From an uncultured Eubacteriales bacterium (GTDB taxonomy: Bacteria; Bacillota; Clostridia; Oscillospirales; Acutalibacteraceae), in assembly GCA_934456435.1 (NCBI GenBank), contig CAKSHH010000001.1:186001-250000 (forward strand): a DNA stretch of 64,000 nucleotides, in the 5' to 3' direction. Every line of letters starts with the position of its first letter. The stretch's first letter is position 1. The notes under the pieces are model-generated. The model was not told the DNA's origin and did not search any database. It saw nothing but the letters and a program-made list of their open reading frames with translations. The position numbers were made by a program, and so were the translations under genes. Positions 35,000-43,874 of this stretch are shown here, piece after piece.

Positions 35000-36547
35000 T
35001 CATTTTATGATTGTGAAAAGAATTTCTGCCGAAAGTTTAACAAGCTTCGCAAGGAAAGCGAAAATGTTATGCATAACGGTCGGCTGAAGAATATCCGATG
35101 ATACGGGTCTCAGCGTGTTGTCGCCGCTGTTGTACTTCATAAACTGCGAATAGCCGCTGTTCTGCACCGTGAGCTGACTTTCCGATGACGAGAGAGTGAT
35201 CAAAAAGTCGGTTGATTCACCGACGGGGTAGTCAACGTGCGCCATATCGCGAATGAACCATGTCTGTTCGGGGAACATACAGGTCGAAGCGTCAATCTGA
35301 CGGTCGGGGCTGATGTGGTCGTGGCCGCAGTCTTTTGCCTGGGTGTATGTATCGGGGAGCATCTCTCCGAGCTTTGAGCAGACAGCACCGCCGGAAGCAA
35401 ATTCGGCGTCAATCAGAAAATCATTGTTGCTGTCGGAAGCTGTTTCCGAGATAGGCAGTCCCTGCATATTGTACTGAGCAATGATGTAGATGTTTGTGTC
35501 TTTCTGAGCCTTTCGGAGGATTTCTTCCGCTTTTTCCTGAACGTTGTAATGATATTCGTCAACCGCTTTTACAAGTGACGGATCGGCTTCGGAAAGCATA
35601 AGACTTTTGGCGGCTTCGTAGCTGTCACCCTCAACGAGAGCCCACAGCCCGGGCATATAGCCGAAAACGGGGATGATCATTTCCTTGTAGATTCTCTCTT
35701 TAAGGTTGTCGGTAAGGCCGTTTGCAATGCTTTCAAGCGAAGCGTTTATCTTGTATGCCTCAAGACCTTCGTTGAGAAGCATAATAAGCTCTTCGAGAAA
35801 ATCATTCCTTGTGAGCTGGGACATTCTGCGGACAAGACCGTAGAAGTCAAGATCCATATCTCCCGTGAAGAGGGAATCCATACAGGAAGTGCCCCGGAAT
35901 GCCGTTGAGCAAAGGCTTACGCTGTCAACATCGGCACTTCCGTATTTATAAAGATATGAGCAGGTCACCGTTCCGCCCATGCTGAATGCGGCGAGGGCGA
36001 CACGATCACACTTCGTTTCCGCTTTGACATTCTTGATAAACTTGTTCAGTTCGTCTGCGTGCTTGAGTGGATCAAGACGCCAGTCGTAGTTGAAGAAGTA
36101 TGTGTTCTCTGCGCCGTAGGCTTCAATACCTGCGTTCACAACACCGATTTCGTCGCTGGTTTCGTCCTTGAAGAGCTCCGTGTAGTTGCCTGCATTGGCA
36201 GGAAACACGTCGGTTGTTACGTTATACTTTGATGTGCCGTCGGGATTGCAGGAAAGCGAATCAAAAGCCTCAACGGCGGCAGGGAAGAGGGCGTCGCCGA
36301 GCTTGTCATAGTCACCGTCGGCAAAGAATCCGACAAGCGGAAGAATAAGCTTCGACGCCATTTTCATAATCGTTTTTGTTGATGTCGGGAAAACCTTTTC
36401 GCCGTCCTTGTAAAGGGGAAATGTGTTCATTCCGCTGACGACAACAAATGCGGTCTTGGGCTCGGACGCAAGGGAGGGGAGAACCGAGCCGACAACCAAT
36501 ACAAGGCAGAGAAAAACGCTGATGAGAATTTTTACTGTTCTTTTCAT
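35000..36547 (-). CDS. Secreted alpha/beta hydrolase, LCAT-like
   Basis: 515 residues. A signal peptide (ILISVFLCLVLVVGSVLPSLASE, cut near 28) precedes an alpha/beta hydrolase of the lecithin:cholesterol acyltransferase type. Nucleophile Ser189 sits in AFSMGGTV, the FFNYDWRLDP segment is the LCAT hallmark, and His may be in MAHVDYP. A hydrophobic C-terminus (ILFTIIK) could hold it to the membrane. It would act on lipid esters outside the cell. It starts 15 bases after the ABC ATPase stop with AAGGAG, so it is the last gene of the transporter operon; the reason is unclear. Confidence 0.7.
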   Translation of the reverse strand: MKRTVKILISVFLCLVLVVGSVLPSLASEPKTAFVVVSGMNTFPLYKDGEKVFPTSTKTIMKMASKLILPLVGFFADGDYDKLGDALFPAAVEAFDSLSCNPDGTSKYNVTTDVFPANAGNYTELFKDETSDEIGVVNAGIEAYGAENTYFFNYDWRLDPLKHADELNKFIKNVKAETKCDRVALAAFSMGGTVTCSYLYKYGSADVDSVSLCSTAFRGTSCMDSLFTGDMDLDFYGLVRRMSQLTRNDFLEELIMLLNEGLEAYKINASLESIANGLTDNLKERIYKEMIIPVFGYMPGLWALVEGDSYEAAKSLMLSEADPSLVKAVDEYHYNVQEKAEEILRKAQKDTNIYIIAQYNMQGLPISETASDSNNDFLIDAEFASGGAVCSKLGEMLPDTYTQAKDCGHDHISPDRQIDASTCMFPEQTWFIRDMAHVDYPVGESTDFLITLSSSESQLTVQNSGYSQFMKYNSGDNTLRPVSSDILQPTVMHNIFAFLAKLVKLSAEILFTIIK

Positions 36548-36562
36548 AAGCTGCTCCTTGAA

Positions 36563-37345
36563 TTATTTTTGATAGGTATTGAGAAAGGCGCGAGTCCTTT
36601 CGTTTTTCGGGTTGACGAGAACCTCCTCAGGGGTGCCCATCTCGGCAATAACGCCGTTGTCCATAAATATTACCTCGTCGGAAACGTCCTTTGCAAAGTT
36701 CATTTCATGGGTGACGATAACCATCGTCATATTGTCCTCTGCAAGCTGACGAATCGTTTTGAGGATTTCTCCTGTGAGTTCGGGATCAAGCGCGGATGTC
36801 GGCTCGTCAAAGAACAGAATCTTAGGATTCATCGCAAGTGCACGGGCGATTGAAACACGCTGCTGCTGACCGCCGGAGAGCTGGCAGGGGTAGAAATCCA
36901 GTTTGTCGGAAAGTCCGACTTTTCCGAGGAAATATTTTGCCGTCTTGTCGATTTCCTCAAGCAGCTCCTTTTTCTTTTGCTTGTAATCCGGGCGTCTTTT
37001 TGCCGCAAGCTTCATTGCAAGTGTAACGTTGCCGAGAGCCGTATACTGCGGAAAAAGGTTAAACTGCTGGAAAACAAGACCGATGTTCTGACGGTTTTTT
37101 TCAAGGTCCTTGATCTGTTTTTTATCCGTAATGCTGCTGTCAAAAACAATTTGATCGTTTACGGTTATCTGACCTGATGTTGCGGTTTCAAGTCCGTTAA
37201 TACAGCGCAGAAGAGTGGTTTTTCCGCTTCCCGAAGAGCCGATGACGGAGAGAACCTTGCCTTCTTCAAGCTCAAAGGAAATGCCCTTGAGAACCTCGGT
37301 TGCTCCGAAATTTTTTATTAAGTTTTTTACTTCAAGTATAGCCAT
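36563..37345 (-). CDS. Polar amino acid ABC transporter, ATP-binding subunit
   Basis: 260 residues. Walker A GSSGSGKTTLLRC, signature LSGGQQQRVSIARAL, Walker B ILFFDEPTSALD and the switch HEMNFA: a GlnQ/HisP-type ATPase. It powers uptake with the permease 13 bases upstream and the binding protein. Substrate is probably cystine, glutamine or another polar amino acid; not decidable from this subunit. Confidence 0.93.
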   Translation of the reverse strand: MAILEVKNLIKNFGATEVLKGISFELEEGKVLSVIGSSGSGKTTLLRCINGLETATSGQITVNDQIVFDSSITDKKQIKDLEKNRQNIGLVFQQFNLFPQYTALGNVTLAMKLAAKRRPDYKQKKKELLEEIDKTAKYFLGKVGLSDKLDFYPCQLSGGQQQRVSIARALAMNPKILFFDEPTSALDPELTGEILKTIRQLAEDNMTMVIVTHEMNFAKDVSDEVIFMDNGVIAEMGTPEEVLVNPKNERTRAFLNTYQK

Positions 37346-37358
37346 TTCTCAGCCCTCC

Positions 37359-38048
37359 TTATATTTTGAAATAGTCGAGCTTCTTTTCAAGCTTGCCGAA
37401 AAGAAGAGTGAGAACGCCGCAGAATACAAGATAGTAAATACCCGTGAAGAAGAGCGGCCAGATCTGACCTGAAATTCCGTTTGAGCCTTTGAGGAAAGCC
37501 TGTCCTGCCCATATAACCTCCTGCAAAGCGATAATTCTTGCAAGAGAGGTGTCTTTTACGAGAGTGATAATCTCATTGGACATAGGAGGAACAATACGTT
37601 TTATCATTTGGAGGAGTGTAACCTTGAAGAAGATTTCCGATTTTGTCATACCGAGGACAATTCCTGCTTCCTGTTGTCCGACCGGCACGCCTTCGATACC
37701 GCCGCGGTATATTTCGGAGAAATAGCAGGCATAGTTGAGAATAAAAGCGACTGCTGCCGCAGTAAATCTGCCGTCCTCGCCGCCGCCCCATATCGGGGTG
37801 CCGAAAACCAGACCGGGCATATAGTAGATTATAAGCATTTGAATCATAAGAGGGGATCCGCGGAAAATCCAAACGATGACCTTGACCAGACCGCTGAGCG
37901 GCTTGAATTTTGACATTGAGCCGAACGAGATAATCAAACCGAGCGGCAAAGCACCGATAAGCGTTACGAAAAACAGCTTGACGGTCTGGAGAAATCCCAT
38001 GTTAAGCGATTCAAATACTATTGGGAACTGTTCAAAAAACTGTGACAT
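37359..38048 (-). CDS. Polar amino acid ABC transporter, permease subunit
   Basis: 229 residues, about five membrane helices, HisM/GlnP type. The EAA loop is EIYRGGIEGVPVGQQEAGIVLG, readable as GIEGVPVGQQEAG. It has a His/Glu/Gln/Arg-type N-terminus (FLQTVKLFFVTLIGALPLGL). A homodimer is expected because no second permease gene is present. It lies between the binding protein and the ATPase. Confidence 0.92.
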   Translation of the reverse strand: MSQFFEQFPIVFESLNMGFLQTVKLFFVTLIGALPLGLIISFGSMSKFKPLSGLVKVIVWIFRGSPLMIQMLIIYYMPGLVFGTPIWGGGEDGRFTAAAVAFILNYACYFSEIYRGGIEGVPVGQQEAGIVLGMTKSEIFFKVTLLQMIKRIVPPMSNEIITLVKDTSLARIIALQEVIWAGQAFLKGSNGISGQIWPLFFTGIYYLVFCGVLTLLFGKLEKKLDYFKI

Positions 38049-38069
38049 AAAAACATCCTTTTGGCACCA

Positions 38070-38100
38070 AAACAGAGAACATTCCTCATGTCCTCTGTTT
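38070..38100 (-). promoter_or_regulatory. Intercistronic hairpin between binding protein and permease genes
   Basis: AAACAGAG (38070-38077) pairs with CTCTGTTT (38093-38100). Such hairpins commonly stabilise the upstream binding-protein message or partly terminate transcription, giving excess binding protein. Confidence 0.5.
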
Positions 38101-38126
38101 GTGCGAATTATTTTGATTTGCTTAGC

Positions 38127-38915
38127 TTATTTAATGAGAGAAGCCTGAACACCGTACTGCTCTGCGATCTTCTCCATTGAACCGTCTGCAAGTGAGGTCT
38201 TGAAGAACTCGTTGAGCTTAGCTGTGAGGTCGCTGCCCTGACGGAAGCCTACGCCGTATTCCTCAGAGTTGAGGTCAACTGTGTATGTGAGCTTAGCGTT
38301 TGCTGTGCCTTCGCCTACCATTGCGGCAGCCATGAGCTTGTCGATGATAGCTGCGTCACATGTGCCTGAGGAAACCTCGGTAAGAGCTGTTGCCTGATCC
38401 TTAACCTCAGTGAACTTGAATCCGTTTGCTTCAGCCATATCCTTACCTGCCGAGCCTGCTTCAACCGCGAAGTTGAGCTCCTTGCAAGCCTCAACGCTGT
38501 TGTACTTGGAAGCAACGTCCTTGTTTACGACAACAACCTGAGCGTTGTTGCAATAAGCGTTTGTGCAGGACATTGAGGAAGTAACTTCGTCAATGAGTGT
38601 CATACCGTTCCATACGCAGTCGATTGATTTGTTGTTGATTTCCATAACCTTGTTGTCCCAGTCGATTTCAACGAACTCAACGTCAACGCCGAGGCTCTTT
38701 GCAAAAGCCTTAGCCATGTCTGCGTCAAATCCGACCCATTCGCCGTTTGCATTTTTGTAGTCCATCGGCTCAAAGTTCGTGATACCTACAACGAGTTTGC
38801 CTTTACTTTGAACATAAGCAAGGTCACTGTCTGTCTTCTTGTCGCCGCAGCCTGCAAAAGCAAATGCCATAACTGCCATGAGTACTGCGAGTGTGAGTGC
38901 GATAATCTTTTTCAT
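38127..38915 (-). CDS. Polar amino acid ABC transporter, substrate-binding lipoprotein
   Basis: 262 residues. Lipoprotein signal MKKIIALTLAVLMAV with lipobox FAGC (Cys about 22), then a family 3 solute-binding protein: KLVVGITNFEPMDY, GEWVGFDADMAKAFA, AVEAGSAGKD. It is anchored outside the membrane and captures an amino acid such as cystine or glutamine. ATG 38915 has GGAGG; an upstream in-frame ATG lacks one. The promoter at 38948-38976 carries an operator-like palindrome. Confidence 0.93.
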   Translation of the reverse strand: MKKIIALTLAVLMAVMAFAFAGCGDKKTDSDLAYVQSKGKLVVGITNFEPMDYKNANGEWVGFDADMAKAFAKSLGVDVEFVEIDWDNKVMEINNKSIDCVWNGMTLIDEVTSSMSCTNAYCNNAQVVVVNKDVASKYNSVEACKELNFAVEAGSAGKDMAEANGFKFTEVKDQATALTEVSSGTCDAAIIDKLMAAAMVGEGTANAKLTYTVDLNSEEYGVGFRQGSDLTAKLNEFFKTSLADGSMEKIAEQYGVQASLIK

Positions 38916-38947
38916 AATTTTTACCTCCGAAACTTTATTGTGGTAGT

Positions 38948-38976
38948 ATAGTAACACGTTAGCGCGCTAAAGTCAA
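38948..38976 (-). promoter_or_regulatory. Promoter of the amino-acid ABC operon with palindromic operator
   Basis: On the minus strand TTGACT (38971-38976) and TACTAT (38948-38953) are 17 bases apart. The 12-base perfect palindrome TTAGCGCGCTAA (38959-38970) fills the spacer next to the -35, the classic position for a repressor site. The regulator is unknown. Confidence 0.75.
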
Positions 38977-39024
38977 TACTTTTTTTAAAAATTTTTAAAA
39001 AAATTTTTTTGAAGTAGTTTTAGG

Positions 39025-39054
39025 GCAAAAAAACAGGGTCGCACTAAGCGACCC
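39025..39054 (-). terminator. Terminator of the small membrane protein gene
   Basis: GGGTCGC (39036-39042) pairs with GCGACCC (39048-39054); reading on the minus strand a T7 run follows. Confidence 0.85.
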
Positions 39055-39063
39055 GAAGCGGTT

Positions 39064-39330
39064 TTATTTGATTTTGTAAAGCTCTTTAAACTCGGCAATT
39101 TTCTTTGCCTCGGCTTTTTCGTCCTTTACGGTCTTAATGTATTTGTAAACAAGAAAGCCTGCGAGCAGAAACCAAGCGGCGGCAAGCATATACCACACTC
39201 CGCCTGAGAAATACTTGTGTTCGGTAACAATGAGAAGAATTTGTCCTGCGCCGATAATTATGCTGATAACCGTCGCGACGATATAAAGAACCTTTTTGTT
39301 TATTATCTCGGAAAGCTTTTCTTTTTGCAT
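39064..39330 (-). CDS. Small membrane protein, two helices
   Basis: 88 residues, no family recognised. Two membrane helices (VLYIVATVISIIIGAGQILL and VWYMLAAAWFLLAGFLVY) and a charged C-terminal tail (KTVKDEKAEAKKIAEFKEL). ATG 39330 lies 8 bases after GAGGTG; the TTG at 39336 is too close to it. It is flanked by its own terminator and by a HAD gene upstream in the same direction. Confidence 0.65.
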   Translation of the reverse strand: MQKEKLSEIINKKVLYIVATVISIIIGAGQILLIVTEHKYFSGGVWYMLAAAWFLLAGFLVYKYIKTVKDEKAEAKKIAEFKELYKIK

Positions 39331-39383
39331 ATACAATACACCTCAACAATTATTCTATCATATTAAAACATTTTTTTCAATGT

Positions 39384-40010
39384 TTATTTATTGCTGTTCA
39401 AAATTTCGCCGATTTCAAAGAAGCTTGAAAATATGTAATCATATCTGTCAACCGTTCCGAAGCCGTAGGCGGCAAATCCGAAGGGGACAGCGGCGAGTTT
39501 GGCGGCGTTGCAGTCGCCCTGTGTATCACCGATATAGACGGAAGCGGTTAATCCGTTGCGTACAATAACTTTCTTTATATTTTCGCCCTTTGAGAGCGTG
39601 TCGGGGCCTTCGTATGCAAAGTCGCAGAAGTACTTTCCGAGCTTATGGTATGAGAGAAAAGCATTCATATAGCTTTCCTGGCAGTTACTTACAATGTAAA
39701 GCTTGTAATGCTTGCTGAGTTCACGGAGAGTCTCTTCAACACCGTCGTAGAGCTTTCCGCCGTGCAGGCGCAGCTCCCTTACACATTCAACCGTTGCGCG
39801 GTCAAAGAAGTCGGCAGATAACTTTTCGTCCATATCGGGAAAGAGCTTTTTCATCAAATCAATTCGGTTGAGACCCATGACGGATTTCATTTCTTCGAGA
39901 TCGGGGAGGTGTACGCCAAATTCGGCGGCGACGGTTCTCCACGCCTTTGTTATGCTGTCGGTTGAGTCCCAAAGGGTTCCGTCAAGGTCAAATCCAATGC
40001 TGTCGATCAT
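39384..40010 (-). CDS. HAD-superfamily hydrolase, phosphoglycolate-phosphatase-like
   Basis: 208 residues, subfamily IA. Motif I FDLDGTLWDST, motif II YIVSNCQ, motif III lysine in LSKGENIKKV and motif IV YIGDTQGDCNAA. It is a cytosolic phosphatase on a small phosphorylated metabolite; the substrate is not predictable. ATG 40010; the small membrane protein follows in the same direction. Confidence 0.85.
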   Translation of the reverse strand: MIDSIGFDLDGTLWDSTDSITKAWRTVAAEFGVHLPDLEEMKSVMGLNRIDLMKKLFPDMDEKLSADFFDRATVECVRELRLHGGKLYDGVEETLRELSKHYKLYIVSNCQESYMNAFLSYHKLGKYFCDFAYEGPDTLSKGENIKKVIVRNGLTASVYIGDTQGDCNAAKLAAVPFGFAAYGFGTVDRYDYIFSSFFEIGEILNSNK

Positions 40011-40056
40011 AATACATTACCTCCGCCAATATAATAGCATTAAATTCAAAATATGT

Positions 40057-40092
40057 CAAAAAAGGAGGCTGCGCTAATGCGGCAGCCCCCGA
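40057..40092 (-). terminator. Terminator of the flavoenzyme gene
   Basis: On the minus strand GGCTGC and GCAGCC pair (40067-40072 with 40082-40087), followed by TCCTTTTTTTG. Confidence 0.7.
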
Positions 40093-40113
40093 ATTTGCTA
40101 TATTGTTTTATCG

Positions 40114-42168
40114 TCAGATCTTCATTGCAACGTCGTATGCACGCCATACAACAGAACGAAGGTTACCGATTGCAAGGCAGTCACCGACAAGGTGAACGTT
40201 GCCCGACTTCTCGGCAAGAGGAGCGGGAATATAACCTGCACAGCTAATAACTGAATCGCAGGGAATTTCAATCTCCTTGCCGTCCTTCTGAGTGCAGACG
40301 ATAGAACCGTCCTTGACTTCCTTGAGGGTCGTCTCAAGATAAACAGGAGTCTTGTTGAGTGCGAACCACTCTCTGAGGTAGGAGGAGTTTGCAAGGCAAA
40401 CGCCCTTCTGGCTTACAAGGTCGTCCTTCATCTCAACGATGATCGGATTCTTGCCCTTGAGAGCAAGCTCATAAGCAATTTCACTACCTGTAAGACCGCC
40501 GCCGATAACAGCAACCGTGTCGCCGACAGGTGTGCCTGTAAGGAACTCACAAGCCTCAACCATCTTCTCGTAGCCCGGAACTCTTCTGAGCTGACGCGGA
40601 GTTGAACCCGTTGCAACGATTACCGGAGAATCACCGAATACGGAAACGTCCTTAACCTCGTCGTTGAGTTTAACTTCGATGTTGAGCTTCTTCATCTGAA
40701 GTCTGTACCACTCAAGAAGCTCGCGGAGCTTGCCCTTGTAGCTCTCTGCGCTGGCAGGGATGAATGTACCGCCGAGAACATCGCTCTTCTCGTGGATGAT
40801 CGGGTTGTGGCCTCTGAGCTTGAGAACTCGTGCAGCCTCCATGCCGCCGATGCCGCCGCCAATGATGTGAACGGTCTTGGGTGAATTTGTCTTTTTGATG
40901 TAGTGCTTGTTCCACTGCATTGTCTCCGCATTAACCGCACAGCGTGCAAGGTGGAGACTGTCGGAAAGCTCCTGATCGTTCGGAACGCCCTTGTAGTGGC
41001 ACATATTGAAGCAACCGTTGTGGCAAAGGATGCAGGGACGAATATCGTCTTCCTGGTCATTCATCATCTTGGTTACCCATGCCTGGTCGGCAAGGAACGG
41101 ACGTGCAAATCCTGCGCCGTCAAGCTTGCCTTCCTTGATTGAATCTGCGGCTACTCTCGGATCGAGACGTCCCGCGCAGATAACAGGAATGTCAACGTAA
41201 TTCTTGATATGCTCAACGTCTGCAAGGTTGCAGTTTTCCGGCATATAAACAGGAGGATGAGCCCAGTACCATGCGTCGTATGTACCGTTGTCGCAGTTAA
41301 GGCAGTCATAGCCTGCGTCCTGAAGGTACTTTGCAGCCTTCTCGGACTCTTCCATATCACGGCCAACCTCAACATAGTCCTCGCCGGGGATAGCACCCTG
41401 ACGGAAGCCCTTTGTCTTGGAAATAACGCTGTAACGAAGAGAAACGGGGAAATCGTCGCCGCAAGCCTTTTTGATTGCCTGAACAACCTCAACCGGGAAA
41501 CGATAACGGTTTTCAAAGCTTCCGCCGTATTCGTCGGTACGCTTGTTTACATATTTGAGTGTGAACTGGTCAAGAAGATAACCCTCATGAACAGCGTGAA
41601 CCTCAACACCGTCAACGCCTGCGTCCTTGAGCATCTTTGCGCTCTTTGCAAATGCGTCAACAAACTTGTGGATTTCTTCCTTGGTGAGGGCTCTTGACGG
41701 AACCTTGTCGGACCAACGGTTCGGAGAGGGGCTTGCTGTTGCCGTAATCATATCGAGATCCATGAACGGCTTGCTGAGAACCTTGAGCACAGGATTGGTG
41801 AAAAGACTCTCCATCATGGAGCTGATTGTGAATGAGCGACCGAAGCCTGCTGTGAGCTGTACGAAAAGCTTTGCGCCCGTCTTGTGGAATTCGGGCATCC
41901 ACTTTTTGAGATCGTCGTACATCTTCTTGTTCTTGTACAGCCATTGACCGAACATCGGGTTGTAAACGGGCTGACAGCCGGGGAGAATAAGACCGACATT
42001 GTTCTTTGCGATCTCCATGATGAATTTCGCGCCGTCTTTGTCAAAATGGTTTTTCTCCATCCATCCGAAAAGATCGGTACCGCCCATACTGGTAAGAACT
42101 ATACGGTTCTTGATCTCGCAGTTACCGATTTTCCAAGGCGTGAATAAGGGTTCTAATTTCTGATCCAT
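40114..42168 (-). CDS. Old-yellow-enzyme-type Fe-S flavoprotein oxidoreductase (enoate/dienoyl reductase family)
   Basis: 684 residues, the full three-part plan. An FMN TIM barrel comes first (LFTPWKIGNCEIKNRIV, VEVHAVHEGYLLDQF, NKRTDEYGGSFENRYRF). Then come 4Fe-4S cysteines in CILCHNGC plus the Cys of ARCAVNAE, and an FAD/NAD(P) domain (HIIGGGIGGMEAAR, AVIGGGLTGSEIAYEL, HLVGDC). Relatives include 2,4-dienoyl-CoA reductase, 2-enoate reductase and the bile acid enzymes BaiCD/BaiH. It reduces an activated C=C bond using NAD(P)H; the substrate is open. Strong ribosome site AGGAGG. No Bai partners are nearby. Confidence 0.85.
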   Translation of the reverse strand: MDQKLEPLFTPWKIGNCEIKNRIVLTSMGGTDLFGWMEKNHFDKDGAKFIMEIAKNNVGLILPGCQPVYNPMFGQWLYKNKKMYDDLKKWMPEFHKTGAKLFVQLTAGFGRSFTISSMMESLFTNPVLKVLSKPFMDLDMITATASPSPNRWSDKVPSRALTKEEIHKFVDAFAKSAKMLKDAGVDGVEVHAVHEGYLLDQFTLKYVNKRTDEYGGSFENRYRFPVEVVQAIKKACGDDFPVSLRYSVISKTKGFRQGAIPGEDYVEVGRDMEESEKAAKYLQDAGYDCLNCDNGTYDAWYWAHPPVYMPENCNLADVEHIKNYVDIPVICAGRLDPRVAADSIKEGKLDGAGFARPFLADQAWVTKMMNDQEDDIRPCILCHNGCFNMCHYKGVPNDQELSDSLHLARCAVNAETMQWNKHYIKKTNSPKTVHIIGGGIGGMEAARVLKLRGHNPIIHEKSDVLGGTFIPASAESYKGKLRELLEWYRLQMKKLNIEVKLNDEVKDVSVFGDSPVIVATGSTPRQLRRVPGYEKMVEACEFLTGTPVGDTVAVIGGGLTGSEIAYELALKGKNPIIVEMKDDLVSQKGVCLANSSYLREWFALNKTPVYLETTLKEVKDGSIVCTQKDGKEIEIPCDSVISCAGYIPAPLAEKSGNVHLVGDCLAIGNLRSVVWRAYDVAMKI

Positions 42169-42345
42169 ATTATACCTCCTGATAAATGATTAAAATCAGT
42201 TTCCATTAAATTATAACATAGCCTTTCGGAAAATGGAAGATGTGAATTAAAAATTTGTTAAAAAATTCACCTTGTGGTTTTGTACATACTGAACATATTA
42301 TTACAATGCCTTTTAAATGGCAAAATTTATGTCCCTTTCAGTCGG

Positions 42346-42374
42346 TTTACAATCATAAAAAACTGTGATATAAT
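42346..42374 (+). promoter_or_regulatory. Promoter of the DUF5058-M20 operon
   Basis: TTTACA (42346-42351), 17 bases, TATAAT (42369-42374). Confidence 0.75.
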
Positions 42375-42428
42375 CGAAATGTAAGAGGCTCACATTCAGC
42401 ATGAACCGTAACGGAAAGGAGATTTATT

Positions 42429-43187
42429 ATGCAAGACGGAACATCAATTTTAACCAAGCTCAACAGCTCTCCGATGTACCTTATATGCGGCGGCATAATC
42501 GCATTTGTTGCGCTGGTGTGCGTTGTATTTATGGTGCGCGCATACAGGGCAGGCAAGGCTATCGGAATGGACACAACAAAGATGAAACGCGTAATTGTTT
42601 CAAGCGCGACATTTTCGCTGGTGCCGAGCGTCGGCATATTGCTCGGAGTTATTGCCCTTTCGGGCAGTCTCGGAATCCCGTGGCCGTGGCTCAGACTTTC
42701 GGTTATCGGCGCGCTTCACTATGAGACGCAGGTCGCTCAGGCGGCGGCGGAGCAGGTCGGAATGAGCAAGCTTTCAGCATCGGAAATGACTCCGCAGGCT
42801 TTTTCGACGATTGCGCTTCTTATGAGTGTATGTATTATGTGGGGCATGGTGCTCTCATTTTTCTTCAACAAAAAGTATACCAAGAAGCTTAAAACCGGTG
42901 ACGGCAGCGGCAAGGCGGGCTTCGGTGACAGGGCGATGACGGCAATGTTTATCGGACTTGTCAGCGCATATATCGGCAGCTATGTCGGCGGCCTTGTTTC
43001 ACACGACGGACTCTTCACTTTCACGGGTGACTGGCTTCCTTTGGCGGTTGCGGCGGTTTCCGCGCTCGCGATGGCGTTGTTTATATTCCTTTCGGAAAAG
43101 AAGAAGCTTGCCTGGGTTGACAATTTCTCAATTGCAGGCAGTATGATAATAGGTATGGCTGCTGCCGTACTTATCAGATTGGTATAA
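42429..43187 (+). CDS. DUF5058-like integral membrane protein
   Basis: 252 residues with about six helices, for example LICGGIIAFVALVCVVFMV, IVSSATFSLVPSVGILLGV and TIALLMSVCIMWGMVLSFFF. It resembles DUF5058-family proteins; there is no characterised function. The gene is followed after 12 bases by another membrane protein and then an M20 peptidase that overlaps it, so the two membrane proteins probably form one transporter. AAAGGAG precedes ATG 42429. Confidence 0.65.
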   Translation: MQDGTSILTKLNSSPMYLICGGIIAFVALVCVVFMVRAYRAGKAIGMDTTKMKRVIVSSATFSLVPSVGILLGVIALSGSLGIPWPWLRLSVIGALHYETQVAQAAAEQVGMSKLSASEMTPQAFSTIALLMSVCIMWGMVLSFFFNKKYTKKLKTGDGSGKAGFGDRAMTAMFIGLVSAYIGSYVGGLVSHDGLFTFTGDWLPLAVAAVSALAMALFIFLSEKKKLAWVDNFSIAGSMIIGMAAAVLIRLV

Positions 43188-43199
43188 GGGGGCGATGAT

Positions 43200-43874
43200 A
43201 TGGATAAAACATGGGAAAAATACAGTAAAACCACTCATATTATCGGACGTGTTGTCAGCGCAATAACAGTTATTATGCTTGTCGGCGCACCGTTCCTTAT
43301 AGGAAAATATCTCGGTGCATATCCCGACCTCGGAGCGGCTGCAAAGGCCTTTGTCTCTGTCGGTCTGGTTTGGCTCGTCAGCAGTATAGCCGAGTTTCTC
43401 ATATATACTCCTATGCTCGGTTCGGGCGGCGGATATCTTGCTTTCATCACGGGCAACCTTATAAATATGAAAATTCCCTGCGCCGTCAATGCCAGGGATA
43501 TGGTCGGTGCGAAAACGGGAACAAAGGAAAACGAGATTATTTCAACACTTTCCATTGCAACATCGTCGCTTGTCACAATACTTGTTCTTGCGCTCGGTGT
43601 TCTCGCTTTGACTCCCTTGCAGCCGCTTCTTCAGAGCCCGACTTTGGCTCCGGCGTTTGACAATGTTGTTCCTGCACTTTTCGGAGCAATGGCATACAAA
43701 TATTACCGCAAGAATATGAGCATAGCGGTTGCTCCGCTGATTGTGATGAGCCTTTTGTTCATTCTTGTTCCGTCACTTGCAAGTTCGACGAGCTTTATGA
43801 TTATTCCGTCAGGCGCGATTGCAATCGGAATATCCTATTATTTCTATAAAAAGGAATTTAAGGAGGCCAAATAA
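43200..43874 (+). CDS. Integral membrane protein, partner of the DUF5058-like protein
   Basis: 224 residues with about six helices (VVSAITVIMLVGAPFLIG, AFVSVGLVWLVSSIAEFLIY, TSSLVTILVLALGVLALTP). The segment YTPMLGSGGGYLAFITGN with ITGNLINMKIPCAV is a Gly-rich re-entrant-like motif that could line a substrate path. Family not known to me. Stop codon and M20 ATG overlap by one base (TAATG), indicating coupled translation. Confidence 0.65.
   Translation: MDKTWEKYSKTTHIIGRVVSAITVIMLVGAPFLIGKYLGAYPDLGAAAKAFVSVGLVWLVSSIAEFLIYTPMLGSGGGYLAFITGNLINMKIPCAVNARDMVGAKTGTKENEIISTLSIATSSLVTILVLALGVLALTPLQPLLQSPTLAPAFDNVVPALFGAMAYKYYRKNMSIAVAPLIVMSLLFILVPSLASSTSFMIIPSGAIAIGISYYFYKKEFKEAK

Noticed and set aside
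40114..42168. Assignment of the OYE-type enzyme as BaiCD or BaiH (bile acid 7-dehydroxylation)
   Set aside because: The domain plan is shared by many enoate and dienoyl reductases and no other bai gene is near; family-level call kept.
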